From positions 8,866,001 to 8,930,000 of the forward strand of contig OZ059898.1 of NCBI GenBank assembly GCA_964057225.1: a DNA stretch of 64,000 nt, in the 5' to 3' direction. The translations under genes were made by a program, and so were the position numbers. The notes under the pieces were generated by a model, which had not been told where the DNA came from, made no database searches, and saw nothing but the letters and a program-made list of their open reading frames with translations. Shown in pieces: positions 47,052-59,992 of the stretch. This DNA is from Auanema rhodensis. Lineage: Eukaryota > Nematoda > Chromadorea > Rhabditida > Rhabditidae. The number at the start of each line of letters is the position of its first letter. Position 1 is the stretch's first letter.

Positions 47052-50000
47052 CACATGCTTCTTTTTCTGTTCTTCTTTTTCTAATTCAGAAACAAAAAAT
47101 CCTTCTTTTCCGTTTTGTTGGCTCATTTTGGTAGGCATTATCGCCATATATTTATGGTAATATCGAAAGAAAATTTTGAAATTAGATTAATTTTTTCTTT
47201 GTCATTCACTTATTTTCAGTCTTTTATATGAAAATTTTAAGAATAGGAATATTTATTCGTATTCTCAAATACATATAACATTTTAACATTTTTGTATTTT
47301 TATATACTATTACAGTACTTAATTTAAATTATTTTTAAAATAATATACATAAACATGAATTATATATACTGAATTATATAATATATATATATAGTTTTAT
47401 GTATTACAAAGTAGTGCATACAATTTTCTTCAATCAAATAGTTTAATTTTTATATTTTAAAAAATACCTGCAATTGAAAAAATTTAAATTATATTTGATT
47501 ATTTGGAGAAGCATTCCTCCTGTATCATTCATACTTGTGTATATTATATAAGCCGTTATTCGTACATATATATATATATATATATATATATGGTAGAATA
47601 TTTTCAATATTAAAGGATTGGGAATTAAATGAATTCAATTCCATTCATGTGGGTGGTTCTTCTCTTTTCTTCTTTTTGATGCCCGTCGATCACGAGCTGT
47701 CCAGTTGGAAATCTTTCTGGTCAGTTCCTAGTAGCTACTTAAATCCTTTTTTCTCATTTAGTTTCTATGACTTGAATGTTGAGAATTTTTTAAAACTTTT
47801 TTTGACGTAAAGATATACGTGTCAACATATCCCATTGTATTTGTTATTATCACACAATGTGGTTGCATCAATTCTTTCTCAATTACTTCGTTTAATGTCT
47901 CGAACCGAGTTTAAAAAGCTGAAAACAATTTATAACAATTGATTATTGTTCCATATTTTTAAAACTTTATTTTGAATTCAACTTAAATAAAAAACAATTC
48001 AATACCAAATGTATGAAACAGTCTGCTTAAAAACATTTATTTTTCTATAATTTGAACTTTTAAAAAGCCACGTCAATATCAAAAATCCTTTTATTTATTT
48101 ATCTTGATTCTTTTCACACTATGTATATTTTATCCTACAGCTGTCATGATTATAGCTTTAGCAAACAGCCTTCACTGTTATTCAATTAATTTACTTTTAG
48201 TATCCAAGTCATTTCAAATCCTCTACTTTGTTCATAAAACCTCATAAAAGTATGTCTTACGTCATATTATGTATATGCTTTTACAAATTTTATTATTTTA
48301 AAAAAATTTTCGATTCTTCATATATCTCAATTATGCATTTTCAAAGCTTCCAATAGCTCTAACTTTTTGAATTACGTACAATTATCTTTTCAGCACCTGG
48401 CATATCAAACTGCCGAACAATGTTCGGTTTTTCTTCTAATACATCCAGCGACTTGCTGGTTGTAACAGAGATGCTGAACTAATAGCGAAAGATGAGAAAA
48501 GCGAATTTGAGAAAATCAGCCTTAGAGCACACTCATGTGTATCTAACTATAAACAAATTGTTTTTTTTTTCTTGTGCTCTACTAATTTTACTTGATAAAG
48601 ACTAATTTAGTTGATTAATAAGAGATGTGAACAAATACAGAAATGTCACATATTTGACTAACTTTAGATTTTTCAATGTTTTTTTTTATTGTTTTCATCA
48701 CTTTCCTTTTGCTTCAAAAACAAAGTTTACATGTTTTTTTTTTCTGTCCAATCGGGTTAGATTTCTTTCAATATAAGGTTGTTATCATTGATCTTCTGCA
48801 TATCTTCATTTGATTCCATGCAAAGCTGCTAAAATTTAGTTATTGTCAATATATACGACAATATAGAAAATCACATATTCACTTTCTTTTTTTTGTTTCT
48901 AACATAGTGGTCCAAAAGCATTTTAGCCCTACTACAATCATCAAAGACTTCGTCTCTGCTTCAGCATTTCAATTCCCTGTAGCCGAGGTGCTCCTTTCGT
49001 CCACTGTTTGTTTATCTGCTAACCGATTTTCAGTTGTTCAATCCTAATTTGGTGCTTCTTTTCCGTTCTCTGGCTCCCTTCACACACAGAGCGTTTCTCC
49101 CTTTATCATCCATATCCTCATTTGACTATTCTTGAGCTTCTCCTGTTTAAATAATTTGCGTTCACACGCCTGTCTGTCAATTTGTCGTCCGTCTTCCACA
49201 TCATCAACATCGTCGACGTCTTCACCGACAGGGATTCAGTCGATAACGTTAAAGCAACGTTTGAATACTAGCATTTTACATATTCCAAGATAAGCTTCAT
49301 GACCTCTGATTTTGTGATATAAGTTTGCAACAATTGAAGAAATGCTCAGCATTATAATTTTCTATATAGGATTTCTAATAGAATTCATAATTTACTTTAC
49401 TATAAATGTGTTAATAACTTAATTTTCAGTACACATTTGAAGAATTTATAGATTATTCAGAATATTCTCAGTAGTCGTATCAAGTCTAAGGATTCGTGCT
49501 TAATTCAGATCTAGAGAGAAATCCTAACGATTCAATTATTTTTAAAAGTTTGCTCTGTAATTTATTGCATTTTGAGCAGTTTTAAAACAATTAAATAGAT
49601 TAAAAGATTATTGTTCAAGGTTTTACATGAGGACATATCGCGTTTTCAAATCCTTTTGCTGTTCTCATAGTAATCCTTAGTTGGTGCTCATTGCAAGCCA
49701 ATACATAACGAACATCTTCATATTTAGATCAACAAAACTCAAAAATATGTACACATATTTAATATGTGAAAAATATTATTTAGCTTGATAGATCAGTTGT
49801 TCCTTGATTTCGTTTTGTTTTGTTTTCGTACAACTAAAATTTATCCATTTACTTATTGCATAATCTGCATATGTCGCTTTTCCTTCAAATGGCCACTGGT
49901 TAGACTCTGTCGTTTATCATCTTTTTTCTTTGTTGAAATACGAGAACAACATTCTGACTTATGTTCAAAGACTTCTTTCAATCACAAATTTTAGATTTCT

Positions 50001-52541
50001 ACAATCACTCCCTCCACCCGCTTTTTTGATTTTTTTCTCTCGTCTTCTCTCTTGCTCATGCTTTCATGTTTCCCTTATCCTTTCTCTGTTTTTTTTCTCT
50101 CCTCTTTTCCCTCTTTCCTTTTTCTCTTCTCTCTCATGGGTATATCTTCTTACATACCCTCCTTCACACGTCACTTACATCATACAAGTATATGCCGTAT
50201 ATAGCTGCTCTCCTATACAATCAACGTATGTATGTTCGTTTAGATGATTTTTGAAACTTTTTTTTTAAATTGTCTTCGGCTCTTCCATCCATTTCGATTT
50301 CCGTCTTTTTCTACGCTCTTCTGTCTTCTTTTAAAATTATAATTTTCTCCTTCTTCCGGTCATGCAGTTCAACTGATAGCCAACTCAACTCAATTAAGTC
50401 ATTACTACTCATACAAATCAATTTTTCACTAACTTATACACATGAAAGTCGGACTATTTTCTTTACAAGCCATTCTGTGCTAGATTCCTCTCAAATCTGA
50501 TTTGTTCGTCCGAGACACTCTTCCGATAACCAAATTTGTGCTCTTTCATCCTATTTTCAGCTTTACTCAACCACTCTTTTGTTCGAAAAAGTAGACTTAG
50601 ATATTTATTTTGAACTTTTCATTATTTATATTATATATTATCTCTTGCTTTTTTAATATTTAATTAATATATACGTATTATTCAAAAGTGCATAGTATAA
50701 AAAATATTTAGACTTCAATTTTAAAACCTTCAAATATTACCTCTAAATAGTGAAACTGTCATTCAACTATGAAGCAAAAACCCTTGATCAATATAAATTT
50801 CAAATACATTTGGTCGGAAAAAAAATTAAGTTTTCGTTGATGAAGTTTGCATAATGAGTAAGCTTGATCTATTACGAAGAAAGCTGCCTCAACATATAGG
50901 ATAATCGATGTTCTATTGTTTTTATGGAAGTTATGTTATGACAATAATTTTAGTTTGAAAACGGCTTTATATTATTCATTATATATCAAGAAAAATCATG
51001 AAGTATCCAGCTTTAGTCAGTAATGAATACTACTTCAAACTCTCAAAAACGGCAACATTTGCCCTATAAGTGCATGTGGTCTTTCGTAGACACTATTGTC
51101 CAATATCTCATTCAATCATCGTGACCTTCTGCTCAAATATACTTTATTTGATACCCAAATGCCTTTATTCTAAAAATCTTTATCGCAATATTTTTTCGAA
51201 ATCTTTTTAGAATTTCTGTTCGTTGAACTGTTAGGTCTAAAGATTCTACATTGATTCATTAAAAGGTTTCAGAGCTGAAGAGAAAAAAAATTAAATTTTC
51301 TGGCTTTGATCGTCATTCCTTATTCACATTTACGACTAAGTTTTCAGATTATGAGAATTCTGAGCAACCATTTCCTACGATCATCAGTTTAATAAAACTT
51401 CTTATGGTTTTCTTTATTCCCCCCTTTCAACACAAATACTATACTTTAGATTATACTGCATCTTAACCAGTTTGTGATATCAAATAGCATTTGGTTGATC
51501 TTTTTAACACCATTCAGTTAACATTTTCTTATATCTGGTATTCGCTTCATATCTCGATTAACAAATAGTTTCAAGTTCTGAAAAACATCTGCTAATAGTA
51601 TGCCAAGAAGTTTTATAGTAAATGTTTCTAAATTTCTACTCAATAGCTTCTAGGTTGATAAGATTGTAATGTTTTATCATTTTATCTTTTCCATACTTTA
51701 TCATCTGTACTTCCATTTTTGAAACTTCAATTTTAATTGAGCCTTCTCTGAGTTTTTATAATCATTTCTACATATCTCAATATACTTATATGTATATTGA
51801 AAACTTATGTGATAGATCTCATATAATTAATCTTCTATACTTAATAATGTCAATCATTTAAAATACCAATACCACCATCTAATTCGCTTATGTTGGATTG
51901 ACCTCAAACAGCACTATCCATTATAGACAGATGATCGAAAGACTTCATCATCATCGCTTTTATTTTCTTCTTATATCATTTTCCCAGATCATCACTAACG
52001 TGCTCCTTGTTCTTAAGTACTGAGTATAGCTTATCCTTCTATTGATACAAAGTTGTCAGTTGTCATCTATGAAATCTATTTTGATCAGATGAATATAGCT
52101 GTAGCCCCTTCCTCAACACTATTAAGCCACTTCTCTTCTTCTCGTTTCGCCACTTCTGGATCTTCTCATCCATTTCCTTCTTGGCTCTGCCTTACGCTAA
52201 CTATGCGTTTGAATTTTCCGTTTCATCTTCTCAACATTGAATCTTTTTCTCTCATTCTCTCCTTCAACTATCTGTGGCATTCCCTTACACTCCCTTCTTT
52301 TTATTAGTATATCCTTAGCTGTTTATGCTTATATAGCTTATGTTGCAAAATATTCCTTTCCCATCTTTTTGCTAGCGTTTGGCGATTCTTTTCGAAGTCA
52401 TTTCAATGTGTAGTTTTGTGTGTTTCGCTTAATATATGTATACTTGCTTGCCTAATCCTGTATGGATCAACTTCATTCGGAAACTACTTGCTCTTTTCAA
52501 GACTCATCTCATGACATTTTTCTCTTTTCATTTCAGGACTT

Positions 52542-52554
52542 CCCCCCCCCCCCC
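52542..52554. repeat. Homopolymer C tract
   Basis: Thirteen consecutive C inside a pyrimidine-rich stretch. It mirrors the G12 run at 16881-16892. Confidence 0.95.
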
Positions 52555-53384
52555 TTTTCTCTCTTGAATTCTTTCTCACTTGTCTTGATCTCAGCTTGGG
52601 AGAAAAAGGGCTTTGTATTGTGACAGCTCTCTTTTTTGTGTAATTCACTTTTACCATTTGAGAACATAATACAACATACAATTCATCAAGATAACTTCAA
52701 AAAACGTAAAGATGGTAATAAATTATATTTGTGTTTTTGTTTCAACGTAAAATTCTTAAACTTTTAGAAAGATTTGTGTAACGCATCATTTTCAAATGTG
52801 TTCTCTTTTTGGTTTCTCAAAAACAATGTTGACTGAACATTATGGTCATCGAACCCAAATGAAAAGTTTACGTTAAAAAAAGTTCAAACTTTAAATTTCT
52901 GAACCGAGAAATACTGAAAGTCGTGGACCTCAGGAAATTCGAATCTATGGTATATCAAGTTATTGAATTATTCCTGAGAGCCTTTCTTGTTATAGATTCA
53001 TAATTATTTAGTTCTTGAGTTTATTTTTATAAATATTTCATATCTGCTAATATTTCGGGCATTCCTTGAAGCATCTTCTCATAACTTGAATTCTTATTAT
53101 ATTCTAAATGTACTTCTGTTTTTACTCTAGTTTCGTTGTGAAACCATTTATTTTATAACAACAATATAATAATTTACATTTTCTGTCTTTGTATATACAT
53201 CAGTTATTTCATGTATTCTATATAAAAAAAGTCAGTTTTCTTTAATATAATTTTTCCTCTTCTTCAGTTAGATTAATTTTATTTTTTTTCACAACTCGAA
53301 CTAGCAGTTTCTCTACACTCTTATCTTTTCGTCTTGTCTTTTCACTGTGCTTACAATTAAATTAGCATATTTTGTCTGTTGCAG

Positions 53385-53432
53385 ATTGATCGAGCAGGAG
53401 TCTCCCGTCTGCTTTCCCTAGTTTACTCCTGA
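53385..53432 (+). other. Possible short terminal exon (unrecognised)
   Basis: A strong acceptor (TTTGTCTGTTGCAG) is followed by a 15-codon frame, IDRAGVSRLLSLVYS, then TGA, in GC-richer DNA that continues to about 53470. No upstream partner exon was identified. It may be an untranslated leader exon instead. Confidence 0.25.
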
Positions 53433-56400
53433 TGATGGCAGACTAGAAAACGGGACTCTCGCATAGTGAAATGAAAGAAATTCCTAAATATTCTCTGCAA
53501 TACCATTAACAATTTTTCACGTGAAACCAAATCACGCTAATATCGTCTAAACCATCTGGTTAAGCAGTACGTCATTTTCTAATTTTTCTTCTTTTCTTTT
53601 TTTATAAAATGTTCGATTTTTCATTCAATTTCTTTAAGCTTTGACAAGTAATATGTAAAATCTTTTTATTCGATTTTTAAAGGTTTTTTGTTTTTATCTA
53701 AAAGAAGTTCCATTGGTTTATACAATTATTTATTTATGTATTTTACCGTCAGATAGAGTACATCAGCTTTCCTTTACGAAAACAATATTTCGTACTGTGA
53801 AAGGCGTGCTTGTTCTATTTTGATTCATCCAAACTTCTGGTTTCCAACCCGCCTTCTACTTTCTCTATAGTAGTTACCGTCCTTAAGGTGTTTCTTATCT
53901 AGTCCTATAGCTATCATAATGATTCAGAAACTACCAGCTTTTATCGATCAATCAAATTTCTTTATATATAAATAGTTATGCAATTGATTTCTAGAACAAT
54001 TTATTAGTTTATTTTGAAATTGTCTAAATATAAGCTCCAAAATGTTCTTATTATCCATTATTTTGTTTTTTCGGAAGCTTTCTTTTAGGAAATTGAATTG
54101 GAGCGTATATTTTTATTTACTATTTATTTATCACGATAAAAATAGATAACATGATCACAATTACTTCATATGCTTCTATAACGTTAACCATTCTCTAAAT
54201 GCTTAAATAACTATATAAGTAAATATTGTTATTAACATATTTAATATTCTCACTTATATTTCAATCAATGACTGTTCATATTTTCCTGAGAAATAATGTT
54301 TCTATGTCGTGTCAACTTTCTACTTCAGCATTTATATTCTGTTTTCATATTTCTCTTATAAATTTCTCTACTTCACGTGTAGCTGGGATCAAATATCGTC
54401 ATTCCACACGATGCCCTTCTAGAATTATCGCCTTGATATATTTGTCTATACAGCTTATAATACATTGTCATTACTAACTCCTTAGCACGTCAATTGTATG
54501 CATAGATCGTTTTCATTTCAACATATTTTTGGAAAGAAAATAAGACGATGGTCGAAGTGTGATATCGCCTATTTGAGATATGATATTATGCTGCTGCTAT
54601 CTAATCGTTTCATAATATGCATGCGAGAGGCTATTCATATCAAAATACAATGAAAAGCTCAAACACCCTAATAACCTTTGGAATATAGGCAAAGCAGATG
54701 AATCAACTGTAGATGATAGAAAGAGAGTGAGCATGACTATGTCATAGATCATTTGCATATCCTGCTGAGGACACAGAGTACTCATGCAGGATATAAAGCA
54801 ATATTGCTCAGTTTTTATAGACATATTGTCTCCTTCTCTTTCTAATAATCATATTCTCAATCTAATAAAGAGTATTAGATTTTGACATTTATGGAATTTC
54901 AGTACAAAATTTGATGAATTATGTTACGAACGACAATACTCTAGTCGATTCATCTTTATGTTTTTTTGTTATTTGCCAAATAAGTTCTCTCACTTAATAT
55001 TATACGAATTATTAATTATTTCAATTTATTATTCTTTGAATGAATTGGACCTAGATCATTCTAGTATGACCCTTAGATGCATTTAAGTGAGATGTATCGA
55101 CACTTTGCTAGGAGTAACATAAAGTAAGAAAGAGTGAGAAGCGGATAAAGTTTGCTAAAATTGAAGACGACAATGTAGACGAGAAAAACTTTATTCTTCA
55201 CTCTATCCACTATGGCCATCACATCTACTTTCGCTCTGCCGCTAAAATATATCTTGCCTAAAGCTGTTAGCATTTTCTTGACAACGTTGTTACGAACCCT
55301 ACTTGTACGTAAAAATTATGTTCTTCGTTTCAAAATTAATGTCTGAATTTCTATAAAACAACTATTGGTATACTACTATAATTATTTGATGAAATAATAC
55401 TGGAAACACAAACAAGTAGTTAAAATTCAACAAAGAAAAGTTTGATCATTACTAATGGGTGAATATAAGATTCTTTTATTTATATGCATGCACATGTACT
55501 ATAATAAAAAATGAAAGTAAGAATAAAAACGAGATAGAGATAAATTTGGGAAAAAAAGGCGTCAGAGTCATGAAATAATGTAATTTGTAGTCTAGACTAT
55601 CCACTCACTTTTTGGCTATCTACATGTCTGTCCACGTCTTTTATTTTGTGTTCATAGCTTCTCTCTTCAATTTTCCTTTATTCGCATTGTGCTGCTTTTT
55701 AAATATATTTTCAGTGTTTTTCAGTTAGTCTTGTCATATAGTTTATTATACTTATATATCAAATATATATCAAATCATAACTACATATTTTCTTTTTTGA
55801 TCGCAGAATAAATTTGAATATTGAATATGTTTGTAAGAACAGATCATTTTTTTAGTTAAACTCATGATCTGCGTTTTAAACAGTTAACATTACTTTGATA
55901 TTCTAAAAATAGTTTTACTTTTTAACCAGATCAAGAAAGAATTGGAAATATATTTCTTTAATATTTCTTTATCCTAGTTTTTTGAATGAAACTAAAAGAA
56001 ATACCCAAGGTGTCTAAACCCGCTGCAAACGAAATAGATTGGTTTTTGGAATTCTTTTAAACCTCATTCGCTGTTTTCAAATCAGTTTTGTTCCTAATTT
56101 TCTGTTCATTTTGTTTTTTTTTTTGAGCTTCTTCTAGAAAATAAGAAGAAAAGGTCGTTGACAATTTTAATGAAAATGATGATAGAAAAAATAAAAAACG
56201 CTAATACCAGAAGTATGTTGTTGTATTATGATGGCATGTTGGGAGTAATATATAAATATTATTCCTTACTCATATTGGACGCTTTTGTACTTTTTAATTT
56301 GTATTTTATGCTCAACCTTTTTCTCTATATTGCTTTTCTGACCTTAAACAACCAGCTGTCAGCGTTGTTCAGCATCCGGATCCTCTTCTCTTTCTCATCT

Positions 56401-59400
56401 TCATCATATGTCGCCCTCATCCTTTTCTTGTTCTTGTTCTTATCGTCCTTCTCCTCCCCCTCCTGATCCTTCTACTTCTTCTCCTTCCTCTTCTGTACCT
56501 TCTTATCTCCTTCGTAACCACACGGCTCATTTAGAATAAGGCTAATCATGTATTCATTTTATGGTATTTCATCTGTGTTCTGTCGACTGCTAAAGCAATA
56601 TCAACGCCTGTTCAACTTTCTCTTACTCACGAACAAGTTTCACTTTCCTCTCTTGCCTTTCTCGTCGGTGTTTGGTCATCAATGAAAAAGTTGTTGTGTG
56701 CAGAGCACTCTTCTTCTGAAGTTGCTTAACCTTCCCAATACGCCACTAACTGACAGTAGGCTTTCATCTTTTTCGAATTGACTTTCTGAATTTGAAGATG
56801 AATAAAATGCTAATTAATGTGTGTATGCGTATTGTTTATCGATTTCTTTACATTGTTTTCAGTTTGTTTTGAAACCTCCAAACCTGATCATATCTTAAAT
56901 TAATACTTCCGCTCCCACATGAAATCGTCATGCATTATAAGAAAGCCACCAATATTTAACTATATTTAATATATTTTTTGAATAAGATTAAATTTGTTCT
57001 TCAATAATTGATATTATTTACTCTTCAGCATTTCTTTCATATATGTAGAATTAATTCTGGAAAGTTTATATCTAATAGTATTATAAGTATATTTATGTGT
57101 TGTGAGCTCATGATGATTTTCTAAGATTCTCTTTAGAACTTTTGCATTTCTACATTTTTTAAACGACTCAACCTTGAAATTAGCTGAGAAAAAACATTCG
57201 TCTTATTAGTTTCTTCAGATCTTCGACTCATCCTTTGCAGCTCTTATTTTTCGATGTATACTAATGCATACGCGTTTTTCTTTAGCTTCGTGTCTTTTTT
57301 TATTTTTGCCTTTGTATGTGAATATATTTGGATGCCGATGATGTAGTTATTGAGCCCAGCATTTGCTGTTGTCTTCTCCCTTCCTTTTCACTCTTTGAAA
57401 ATGATAAGCTCTATATGCTATGAATGTGCAAAAGTATTTCTCTAATTTCGTTGCCAGTTACTTTTTTTTAAGTGTATGTCTCCTGTACCTTGCAAGAAGT
57501 TTTTATGTTAGATTGTTTTCTAGAGCTTCGATTTTACTCAGTATTATGCTGCGAGTAATGAGAATCTTGAAATAGTTTATATGTTATATAAGTCTTCTGT
57601 CCTTGTCTCTCTCTTTCTATCTTCATATCTTTGTTTGTTTGCTTTAATTTCAGTTATACCTTATTTCTTCCCACGGTTTCTTTATCTTTTTTTTCGTCTA
57701 TCTCTCACCACAGTATGTTGTATGATCCATTACAAGTTTGTGTACTGTTTTCTCTGGGGGGTTATATGAGTTTTTTTTCCGAATAAATGTTGTAGTCTGT
57801 TCTGAACCTTTGCATATCTTATATCTTGCCAAAAGCAAAATTATTTTAGCTGTTTTTTCTTTTTCCTCGTTTATCTTTGCACTTTTCATGAAACATATTT
57901 TGTACTATGAAGCAATAACTTGAGCTAGTTCGTTTTACACAAACATATATGATAAGTGTGAATCACAGCTCTTATTACTATGATAATCATATATGCTTTT
58001 CTTGATCAACATCGTTTCGTCATCTATATAATTATATTCTACTCTCATATCGTTTACTCGTCTATCTTTTCATTCAGTTCATTTGTTGTACTTTGAACAC
58101 CCCCTTATGTGCATAGGAATTTTCTTTTCTACATAATATATTTGCTTTTTTTTCTTTTCCTTAATTTTTTTTGTTTTTATTCCAGAGCGATGTTATAAAG
58201 TGTGCGTGGCCTTTTTAATCACATTCTTTTAACAAATTATTTTTTTCGTGTAGGGAACTGCGTTATCATGTATAACCTGACCTTTCCTGTGAGCCTTTTT
58301 TTTCATTCAATATGTGCTGAAATAGAAGAGAAAAGAGTCGCAGAGAAAGCGACTCATCTGCATTTTTTATTCCCTTCATGTCTATTCTATTTTATGCCCA
58401 TGTATTGTCATTGAAGAGATATATCCGCCAGATGAACACTCTGACTCATATTCTCTTTCATTTTGTTCCCACAAAGCACTTTATGGTCTTAATTTAAGTC
58501 TGTTTATGTGTATGTATATAAATAAATAAATATAAATAATATTATATATATATATATTTATATTTAGATATAATTTATTTACTACGTATATTTTTTTAAT
58601 ATATTGGATTCCACGAACAATGTCTCTAGTAATATGATCGTATGTTTACATGCTTTCTTATCATTTTAATATACTCTATCTATCAATTTCTTTCCTCTGA
58701 TCAACTTTTTCTTTTTCCAAAGTCATTTAGTCATAAATCGAAAATGAGCTTTCTTTATTCACTAATGTTCAAGAAACAATGAAAAGTGATGATATACATG
58801 CTTGCTCATAGCCATTGTGATTCTTTTTATATGGCCATTTTCAGTTGTTATCCATTTATATTTCGCAAGAAGAATGTCATAATTTCTTTTGTCACTTTTC
58901 TTAAATATCTTACGTTATCAGTTTCTAAATAAAACTTCTATATGTGTTCTTATCCTTTGACTTAACTTACTTAGATTAGTTCTTAATCTTAATAGGCATT
59001 CTTATTAATTTCAATATATTTTCAACCATATCAAATTTTCATACATTTTCTTATTTTCTAGTGCTAACCACAGAAAGTAAGCGATTTCTATTCTTTCCTG
59101 TTCTCGAGCTTTGAAGTACGATTTTTCTCTTCTCGCCTTTCAATTTCCGCACACAGACGATTTTTCTATCTCCCCTTTTAAGCGTAGTGCCATCTTCTAT
59201 CTTTCTCAACACTTCTCTCTTTATTTCTCAATATAAATGTACTGCTTGCAAGCCCTTTCTATATCAATTTCTCTATATTGTTTATTGTATATAATAAGTT
59301 CCAAATATCTATTTATATTTTGATATATTACTTACTTATCATTGTATAATTAAAATATAATTTTATAGTTTTCATTCTCAATTGTTTTCTCATTATTACA

Positions 59401-59992
59401 CCTTGTTAGAATATAGTTAGGTTTTCATAAATTTCTAATTGTTATCTTATTCTTGCTTTCTTGCTGCTCATTGTTTTATGATTTCTTCTTGATTAATTTC
59501 ATGCTCACTTTTCCTCTATCTAGTTCATATGTTTTGCGATATAGTATTGTTGTATTGTCGTGTTCCTTCATTTGCCAGGGGGTAGTTTTTTTCTGTGCTA
59601 TGAAGCCTTCCTCCTTTCGTTTTCTAAATGATCCAGATCTTCAAATAGAGTTTGTCTTCTCTCTCATCTTTTGTTTTCAAAATGAGCGTGAGTCTAGTCC
59701 TTTAGTTATTTGAACCCATCGCCTTTGTGGCCAGTCAAATTTCATTCGATGTCTTGTTTCTGTTTTTTTTTGTTTCGTTCTCGTTGTCATCATCCGCTTT
59801 TTCTTCGTTTTTTCCTCATGCATTTGTATGTTACGTGCTCCTTGTTCTTCTTTCAATCATATACTGATGCCGATAGATTTTGATTTCATCTTATTGTTTT
59901 CAGCTTTTTCTATTCATGTGGTAATAGCAAGTGATTTCTCCATCTATTGACTCCATTAATTATATTATTTATTCTTTGTCATTCATATTTAT

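Larger units (their letters stand above)
40482..59992. other. Long gene-poor region upstream of the kinesin gene
   Basis: About 19.5 kb in which no gene could be supported. The + strand is strongly T-rich and pyrimidine-biased, with many ATG-less or low-complexity frames. Contents noted: (AT)n at 46974-47047 and about 47564-47592, a C13 run at 52542-52554, an extended hairpin at 46341-46407, GC-richer islands near 42700-42790, 49170-49260 and 53385-53470, and CTT/TCC-rich triplet-like sequence at 56380-56510. The skew fits long introns or leaders of + strand transcription toward the kinesin gene, but no splice chain can be traced. Confidence 0.5.

Noticed and set aside
48400-48425. CCGAAC-AAT-GTTCGG stem followed by T run, resembling a bacterial terminator
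   Set aside because: Eukaryotic context; a 6-bp stem with a T tract is expected by chance in T-rich DNA.
56158-56466. 102-codon + strand frame with apparent membrane segments
   Set aside because: Phe/Leu/Ser-rich product of imperfect CTT/TCC triplet sequence; no conserved motif.
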